Below are positions 58,713 to 64,000 of a stretch of 64,000 nucleotides of DNA, one piece after another (position 1 is the first letter of the stretch; each line of letters begins with the position of its first letter). The DNA is from Streptomyces sp. Ru62 (GTDB lineage: Bacteria > Actinomycetota > Actinomycetes > Streptomycetales > Streptomycetaceae). The DNA is taken from NCBI RefSeq assembly GCF_002920615.1, contig NZ_PQSU01000008.1, positions 1 to 64,000 of the forward strand, given 5' to 3'. Both the position numbers and the translations under genes were made by a program. The notes below the pieces were generated by a model, which searched no databases, was not told where the DNA came from, and saw nothing but the letters and a program-made list of their open reading frames with translations.

Positions 58713-60873
58713 CTGTGGGGTGCGGTAGGTTTCCGGCGCCGGCGCGGGGAGCTGTTCCGGGCGCCGCGGGGATGGTCTGCTCGGCCCAGACGAGCTTGCC
58801 GTCGGGCGTGCGGCGGCTGCCCCAGCGGCGGGCCAGTCGCGCGACGAGGAGGAGCCCGCGGCCGTTCTCGTCGTAGGGGCGGGCCTGGCGCGGGCGTGGT
58901 GCGACGGTGCTGCCGTCGGCGACCTCGCAGACCAGTGCCTGATGGCGGATCAGCTTCAGGCGGACGGGGCCCCGGGCATGGAGCACGGCGTTGGCGACCA
59001 GCTCGCTGACGATGAGCTCCGTGGTCGCCGCCAGTTTCTCCAGTCCCCACCGGGCCAGCTGCCGGGTTGCCAGGGAACGTGCCGTGCGGGCGGAGGCCGG
59101 GTCGGCGGGCAGGTCCCACGAGGCGGTGTCGTGGGGGCCGAGTGAGCGGGTCCGGGCGAGGAGCAGCGTGACGTCGTCCGGGGGTCGTGTCGGCGGCAGG
59201 GTGTCGATCAGGACGCGGGACAACTCCTCCAGGGTGGCGCCGGGCCGGGCGAGATGGGTGCTGAGGCGCTCGATGCCTTCGTCGATGTCGTGGCGGCGGT
59301 CCTCGACGAGGCCGTCGCTGAACAGGGCGATCACGCTGCCCTCGGGCAGTTCCAGCTCTGCGCTCTCGTACGGCAGTGTCGCCAGGCCCAGCGGTGTGCC
59401 GGCCGGGACGTCGGGGACGCCGACCTTGCCGTCGGGCCGGAGGACCGCCGGCGGGGGATGCCCGGCGCGGGCCATGACGCAGGTGCGGGTGACCGGGTCG
59501 TACACGGCGTAGAGGCAGGTGGCCCCCACCGAGGACGCGGACTCCTCCTCGGCGGGGTCGTCCTGTGCCAGGCGGCTGACCACCTCGTTGAGGTGGTCGA
59601 GCAGTTCGTCGGGGGGAAGGTCGAGTTCGGCCAGGGTCCGTACGGCCATCCGCAGGCGCCCCATGGTGGCCGCGGCGTCCAGGCCGTGTCCGACCACGTC
59701 CCCCACGACGAGGGCCACCCGGGCACCGGGCAGCGGGATGACGTCGAACCAGTCGCCGCCGACGCCTCCCTCGGCGTCCGCGGGCAGGTAGCGGGTGACC
59801 ACGTCGAGGGCGGCCCCGCCCGTCACACGTCGGGGGAGCAGACTGCGCTGGAGCGCGAGGGCGGTGGTGCGTTCGCGTGTGTACCGCCTGGCGTTGTCCA
59901 GGCCGAGCGCCGCCCGTCGGACGAGTTCCTCGGCCAGGAGCAGGTCCTCTTCGTCGAACGGCGCGGGGTTGTCGCTGCGGACGAACACCGCGACACCCAG
60001 CAGGACCCCGCGGGCGTGCATGGGCACGATCATCAGGGAGTGCATGCCGTAGGCGCGGATCCTCTCGGCTCGTGCCGGGTCCAGGTCCAGTCGTGCCCGC
60101 GTGGAACCGGCCAGGTCGGGTTCGAGCAGGGAGCAGCCGGAGGACAGGACCTGGGTGAACGGTGACGTCTCGGCCACGTAGACCGCCTCGCCCCGGTCCC
60201 AGAGCCGCTCCGGTGCTCCCGGCCGGACGGAGGCCAGCCCGGCCCGCCGGAAGACGGGTATGCGCCCGTCCGTCGGGCCGAGCCGGTCCAGGGGCTCCGC
60301 GCCCAGCCGTACGGCCTCGGTCAGCTCGACCGTCACGTGGTCCGCCAGGAACGGCACGGCGAAGTCCGCCAGTTCCTGCCCCGTCCGCATGACGTCCAGC
60401 GTGGTGCCGATCCTGGTGGCGGCGTCGCTGAGCAGGGACAGCCGCCGCCCGGTCCACCGCCGGCGGGCCGGGTCCTGGACCAGGGAGCAGACGCCCAGTG
60501 GGCGGCCGTCGGTGTCGTCGAGCCGGAAGAAGGAGACCGAGAGGACACGGTCCGGGCGCCCGTCGCGCGCGGCCGGTACGCGGTACTCCCGGCCGATCAC
60601 CGGAGCGCCGTCGGCCAGGACCTGCCGCATCACCGCTTCCAGCGCGTCGGCGTCGCCGCGCAGCGCCCGGGAGGCCGGTCGGCCCTGTCGTCGCGGGGCG
60701 GGGACGCCGTCCTGGCGTCCCAGTGTGGCGTTGACCCAGACGCAGCGCAGTCCTGTGTCCCAGACCGCCAGTCCCACTCGGGGGCGGGTCACCAGGGATT
60801 CCAGCGTCGCTCTGCCTGCCGTGGACGCGGTGCGCAGGATGCCGTCCAGGCCGGCCGGTATCCGTGCGGTCAT
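58705..60873 (-). CDS. PAS/GAF/SpoIIE phosphatase fused to an RsbW-like ATPase
   Basis: 722 residues from ATG 60873 behind AAGGAA. Domains in order: PAS-like sensor (about 30-145), GAF (about 160-315; AVFVRSDNPAPFDEEDLLL), SpoIIE phosphatase (about 340-560; GGVGGDWFDVIPLPG, VGDVVGHGLDAAA, ALFSDGLVE, RPPDDVTLLLAR, all metal Asp present) and a C-terminal GHKL ATPase (about 580-700; LIVSELVANAVLHARG, DENGRGLLLVARLA). A single protein that can both kinase-inactivate and phosphatase-activate a STAS partner; common in Streptomyces. No cognate STAS gene is adjacent. Confidence 0.94.
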   Translation of the reverse strand: MTARIPAGLDGILRTASTAGRATLESLVTRPRVGLAVWDTGLRCVWVNATLGRQDGVPAPRRQGRPASRALRGDADALEAVMRQVLADGAPVIGREYRVPAARDGRPDRVLSVSFFRLDDTDGRPLGVCSLVQDPARRRWTGRRLSLLSDAATRIGTTLDVMRTGQELADFAVPFLADHVTVELTEAVRLGAEPLDRLGPTDGRIPVFRRAGLASVRPGAPERLWDRGEAVYVAETSPFTQVLSSGCSLLEPDLAGSTRARLDLDPARAERIRAYGMHSLMIVPMHARGVLLGVAVFVRSDNPAPFDEEDLLLAEELVRRAALGLDNARRYTRERTTALALQRSLLPRRVTGGAALDVVTRYLPADAEGGVGGDWFDVIPLPGARVALVVGDVVGHGLDAAATMGRLRMAVRTLAELDLPPDELLDHLNEVVSRLAQDDPAEEESASSVGATCLYAVYDPVTRTCVMARAGHPPPAVLRPDGKVGVPDVPAGTPLGLATLPYESAELELPEGSVIALFSDGLVEDRRHDIDEGIERLSTHLARPGATLEELSRVLIDTLPPTRPPDDVTLLLARTRSLGPHDTASWDLPADPASARTARSLATRQLARWGLEKLAATTELIVSELVANAVLHARGPVRLKLIRHQALVCEVADGSTVAPRPRQARPYDENGRGLLLVARLARRWGSRRTPDGKLVWAEQTIPAAPGTAPRAGAGNLPHPTGE

Positions 60874-60895
60874 GCCGGTTCCTTCCGGTTGGTTC

Positions 60896-60949
60896 ATGAG
60901 ATGCGTGAGACGGGTGATCGGTGAGATCCGTGACCCATGAGATCCCCGA
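60896..60949. repeat. Three 13-bp repeats upstream of the signalling phosphatase
   Basis: ATGAGATGCGTGA (60896), GTGAGATCCGTGA (60921) and ATGAGATCCCCGA (60937) share RTGAGATsC. They lie 23-76 bp upstream of the leftward phosphatase start and may be operators or chance local duplications. Confidence 0.45.
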
Positions 60950-61043
60950 GATGCATGACTGGGGGAGTCCATGGGCACCGTGCGGTGGCCGGGGTGTCCG
61001 GCGGGCGCGGTGAAGGGCTTGCCGCCGTGCCCGCGGGGCCGCC

Positions 61044-62459
61044 TCAACCCGGGTCCGTGCGGGCCGACCGGGTGCCGCGCTGGGCGGGCGTGTCGTCCCC
61101 GGCCGTGGGCAGGGGCGTGGCGGTGAAGACCCGGTCGGGGTCGTAGCGCTTCTTGGCCGCCAGGAGCCGACCGGTGTGGGGGCCGTAGGCGTGAGCGGCC
61201 CGGTCGTGGGCTTCGGGTCCGAGGAGGTTGGCATAGCCGCCGGGCAGTGCGTGGGGCGCGAGGGCGTCGGAGGTGGCGTCCGCCCAGGCACGGTGGTGGG
61301 TGGCGCGCTCGTCGCCGGGTTGCCAGACCGCCACCATCTCGACGACGAAGTGGTCGCGCCGCAGACCGAAGGCGGTCGACTCCAGGGGCACGCGCGTGGC
61401 CGCCCCGTGGAAGTGGTGGACGGAGATCCCGGTCAGGGGTGAGGTCCTGGTGGCAGCGGCTTCGGCCAGTTGGGCGGTGGCGCCGGGAGTGAAGCGGGTG
61501 AGGGTCCGGGTGGCGATGGCGTAGTGGCGTCCGGCGGGAGCCCACTGCTCGTTCAGACGCAGTATCCGTGCCAGGGGCATGGGAGCCGTCTGCGCCGCCA
61601 GGGGCGGTCCGAGCCGCTGGAGCGGACTGAGGGCCGCTTCGCCGCGGTCGGTGTCGCCGCTCCAGACGGGTGCGAGGAAGAGGACGGGACTGCCGTCCGG
61701 GCCGGAGACGAATCCGCTCTGGACGGTCAGCTCGTCCGGCGCGGCGGCGAGGAAGGCGTCCAGACGCTCCCGCACCTGTGCCGCTCGGGACAGCGGGTAG
61801 GTGATCAGCCCGGCCACGATGCCGGGCACCGGGTGCAGCCGGATCCGCAGGGAGGTGACCGCGCCGAAGTTGCCGCCTCCGCCGCGCAGGGCCCAGTACA
61901 GCTCCGGTTCGCGGTCGGGACCGGCGCTGACGAGGCGGCCGTCGGCGAGGACGACGTCGGCTGCCAGGAGGTTGTCCAGGGCCGGCCCGGCACGCCCGTT
62001 GAGGGGGCCGTAACCACCGGCGAGGGTCAGACCGGTCATGCCGACGCCGGCGACCGTACCGGTGGCGGGGCACAGTCCGTACGGGGCGGCGGCCGTGACC
62101 ACGTCCCCGGCGGTGGCGCCACCCTGCACCAGAGCGGTGCGTGTGCGGGGCTCGACGACGACCTGCCGCATCGCGGACAGGTCGACGACGAGGCCGCCGG
62201 GGCGGAGCGAGCGCCCGGCCCAGTCGTGTCCGCCGCCGCGCACCGACAGGGGCAGCCCGTCGCCACGCGCGGCTCGGACCGCCGCCTGCACCTGGGCCGG
62301 GGTCCGGGGCCGCACGATCAGCGCGGGCCGGTGCCGTACGGCTCCGTTCCACAGCCGGGTGCCCTGCTGGTAGCCGGGGCCGTCGGTGAGGACCTGTTCC
62401 GGGTCCAGTCGCGTCAGCAGTTCCCTGGCGGCGTCGCGGCCCGGGGCGGGGTTCCGCAT
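61044..62459 (-). CDS. Berberine-bridge-enzyme-like FAD-binding oxidoreductase
   Basis: 471 residues. PCMH-type FAD domain with SVRGGGHDWAGRSL; His78 is the residue that attaches FAD covalently. GLTLAGGYGPLNGRAGPALDNLLAADVV and LYWALRGGGGNFGAVTSL are family hallmarks. The second covalent attachment residue of bicovalent members, a Cys, is Val136 (GTVAGVG), so FAD should be held by His alone. No signal peptide. Such enzymes oxidise sugars or secondary metabolites; substrate unknown. C-terminal tail Thr/Arg-rich. Confidence 0.92.
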   Translation of the reverse strand: MRNPAPGRDAARELLTRLDPEQVLTDGPGYQQGTRLWNGAVRHRPALIVRPRTPAQVQAAVRAARGDGLPLSVRGGGHDWAGRSLRPGGLVVDLSAMRQVVVEPRTRTALVQGGATAGDVVTAAAPYGLCPATGTVAGVGMTGLTLAGGYGPLNGRAGPALDNLLAADVVLADGRLVSAGPDREPELYWALRGGGGNFGAVTSLRIRLHPVPGIVAGLITYPLSRAAQVRERLDAFLAAAPDELTVQSGFVSGPDGSPVLFLAPVWSGDTDRGEAALSPLQRLGPPLAAQTAPMPLARILRLNEQWAPAGRHYAIATRTLTRFTPGATAQLAEAAATRTSPLTGISVHHFHGAATRVPLESTAFGLRRDHFVVEMVAVWQPGDERATHHRAWADATSDALAPHALPGGYANLLGPEAHDRAAHAYGPHTGRLLAAKKRYDPDRVFTATPLPTAGDDTPAQRGTRSARTDPG

Positions 62460-62931
62460 GGTCGTCTCCTTGATCTCGACGGGAGGGGGGAGTCATCAAC
62501 GGGGGGAGGGGACTGGGCCGGGCAAGCTCGCCGGGCGGTGGCTCAGCGGGCGTGCGGAATGCGCCGGTGGTCATGAACGGGGGTCCCGACCGGGCAGACC
62601 CGGCGGGGGGCGGCTGGGCAGGCGTCCGGAGTGCACCTGGACACACGCCCGTACGACGGGGGGCTACTTCGTGGCCCGGGTGGAGGACATCGCCGTAGCG
62701 GACCGGGTCTCACCCGCGACCGGGTCCGCGGTGACCGTCGGCGGACAAGGGCTGCGGCGCGTCCCGGCCCCGGTCGCAGACGTCGTGATCGCGGCCGCGC
62801 GCCACGACGGGACCGCCGCCGAAGCCCTCGCCACGGCGATCGTGACTACCGCGCGGGTGGGGCGTTCGTCGCCCGGCGTCCCGCCGACCTGTGCCCTGCG
62901 GGACGGCCTCGGTGCCGACAGGGCCTGGACC
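62460..62931. other. Gap upstream of the FAD oxidase gene, with possible gene remnant
   Basis: 472 bp. A rightward frame from GTG 62671 encodes a protein-like stretch (VPAPVADVVIAAARHDGTAAEALATAIVTTARVG) that then runs into the opposite gene; it may be a decayed fragment. Left of it, two imperfect copies of a motif GCGTnCGGARTGC lie near 62552 and 62621. Confidence 0.35.
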
Positions 62932-63795
62932 TCACGAAGCCGTGCTGTGCACCGGACGGTCCAGGAACTCGTCGACGCGGGCCGCGAAGAGTTCCGCGTA
63001 CTGGAAGAGGAAACCGTGCCCGGAGTCCGGGTAGATCACCAACTCGGCGTCGGGGAGCCGCTGGGACATGACGAACGAGTTGACGGTGGGGATCATGACG
63101 TCGTCGCTGCCGTTGGCGACGAGGACGGGTAGGGACAGGCGTTCCAGCGAGTCGTACGCGCCGTCGCCGTCGGCCGACGACCAGTGTGCGATGGCGTCGA
63201 TCTGCCGTTCCCAGGACTCGGACGGGACACCCGGCTCGCGTCGCGGCCGCTGGTGCGTGCGGTGCCACACCTCCTCCGCGGCGCGCGCACCCGCCGGGGA
63301 CCGGGTGAAGAACAGCGCCCGCAGCGTGGCCGGGTCCATCTCCGGCGCCGACCGCAAGGGCGCCACCTGGGGGTTGGAGGGCAGGATGCCCTCGCCGGCG
63401 CCCGGCCCCGTCCCGGCCAGGACCAGACGCCTGACCAGCTCGGGACGCCCCAGAGTCAGCCGCTGGGCGACGTATCCGCCCAGCGAGAAGCCCAGCAGGT
63501 CGACGGGCGGGTCGGCGACCGCGGCGACGAAGGCGGCTGCCGTGACCGCCATCTCGGTGATCGTGCCGGGTGTGCGGCCTTCGGACCTGCCGATTCCGGC
63601 ATTGTCGAAGAGGATGACGGGCCGCGCCTCCGCCAGGGCGTCGACGAACAGCGGGTTCCAGTCGTCCATCGTGCCGCGGAACCGGCTCAGCAGAACCAGG
63701 GGAACGCCGTCCGGGCGGCCGAAGCGGCGGCAGGCGAAGCGTGTGCCGTCCAGTTCCTTGAACAGATCCGGCGCCGTGAGTGAGGGCGAGGTCAT
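62932..63795 (-). CDS. Alpha/beta hydrolase
   Basis: 287 residues from ATG 63795 behind GGAAGGA; the upstream extension is not conserved-looking. Nucleophile Ser in LLGFSLGGYVAQRL, Asp in VANGSDDVMIP and His in YPDSGHGFLFQ form the catalytic triad; FRGTMDDWNP provides the oxyanion region. Cytoplasmic, 'fold-6' type hydrolase of unknown substrate. Two perfect operator-like repeats lie upstream near the window edge, perhaps shared with a divergent regulator outside it. Confidence 0.9.
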   Translation of the reverse strand: MTSPSLTAPDLFKELDGTRFACRRFGRPDGVPLVLLSRFRGTMDDWNPLFVDALAEARPVILFDNAGIGRSEGRTPGTITEMAVTAAAFVAAVADPPVDLLGFSLGGYVAQRLTLGRPELVRRLVLAGTGPGAGEGILPSNPQVAPLRSAPEMDPATLRALFFTRSPAGARAAEEVWHRTHQRPRREPGVPSESWERQIDAIAHWSSADGDGAYDSLERLSLPVLVANGSDDVMIPTVNSFVMSQRLPDAELVIYPDSGHGFLFQYAELFAARVDEFLDRPVHSTAS

Positions 63796-63911
63796 CACGT
63801 CGTCCTTCCGTGAGGTGGTGCATGCACTGTCGGCAACGCGGCACCCCGGTGAACGCCTCCGTCGGCATGTCCGTACCGCCTGAGCAAAGAACCACCTCAT
63901 GTGCGAATATA

Positions 63912-63962
63912 CGGAATTAGGCGGAATCCTCTTCCGTGGCGCGCGAGCGGAATCCTCTTCCG
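63912..63962. promoter_or_regulatory. Tandem inverted-repeat operators upstream of the alpha/beta hydrolase
   Basis: The 16-mer GCGGAATCCTCTTCCG occurs exactly at 63921-63936 and 63947-63962, each containing the dyad CGGAA-N5-TTCCG. A third half-site CGGAAT lies at 63912-63917, 10 bp before the first. Spacing of 26 bp between copies suits two dimers, likely of a TetR- or MarR-type repressor. Confidence 0.65.
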
Positions 63963-64000
63963 CGGGCGAGGCCGGCGGTCATCGAACGGGCCCCTGCCCC

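Noticed and set aside
60874..62646. In-frame 591-codon upstream extension of the signalling phosphatase
   Set aside because: The extension runs through the FAD oxidase gene in another frame; a strong ribosome binding site sits at ATG 60873.

Overview
The window is a stretch of a very GC-rich actinobacterial chromosome, almost certainly a Streptomyces. Codon third positions are nearly all G or C, GTG starts and GTGA/ATGA stop-start overlaps are frequent, and the gene set is typical: snapalysin, a streptogrisin-type protease, secreted glycoside hydrolases, several SpoIIE-type phosphatases, a cobalamin riboswitch and many one-component regulators. Only two in-frame TTA (bldA-type) codons were found, and both lie in regulator genes. 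No rRNA, tRNA, insertion sequence, prophage or CRISPR array was seen.

1-10.3 kb: secreted alginate-lyase-like enzyme, a hypothetical protein, an SRPBCC protein, HtpG, then a two-gene unit of secreted S1 protease and secreted GH2/CBM42 enzyme between strong hairpins, and a small membrane protein. 10.3-19.6 kb: regulator/enzyme pairs with readable operators (ROK with a DUF1479 dioxygenase-like protein; LysR with an aldo/keto reductase; TetR with an SDR), plus a PPOX-fold protein and a DHA2 exporter.

19.7-25.8 kb: a partner-switching signalling cluster with two paralogous MarR regulators flanking an atypical SpoIIE phosphatase, an RsbW-like ATPase, a STAS anti-anti-sigma protein and a PAS/GAF phosphatase. 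It carries a sigma-B-type promoter and overlapping inverted repeats. 25.9-32.6 kb: a GH16 / FAD oxidoreductase / pyruvyl-transferase operon, then a run of small stress-type proteins (membrane peptide, PRC barrel, DUF2945) around a spore-photoproduct-lyase-like radical SAM protein.

32.9-36.0 kb: cobalamin riboswitch followed by a permease-ATPase-lipoprotein importer (BtuCDF type). 36-39.3 kb: snapalysin with its divergent LysR regulator, and a GNAT enzyme.

39.4-53.2 kb: the main metabolic island. A secreted GH27 alpha-galactosidase, a sugar ABC importer, a cytosolic GH36 alpha-galactosidase and an SDR are followed by a GntR/FCD regulator and a tightly overlapping operon for galactonate dehydratase, mutarotase, KDPGal aldolase, SMP-30 lactonase and a PfkB sugar-acid kinase. 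Together they can take alpha-galactosides to pyruvate and glyceraldehyde 3-phosphate by the oxidative De Ley-Doudoroff route without the Leloir pathway. A 22-bp AT-rich element ending in a -35 box sits in front of both the secreted galactosidase and the importer.

53.6-64 kb: cytochrome P450, D-2-hydroxyacid dehydrogenase, sugar O-acetyltransferase, GNAT enzyme, a large PAS/GAF/SpoIIE/ATPase signalling protein, a berberine-bridge-type FAD oxidase and an alpha/beta hydrolase with tandem operators upstream.
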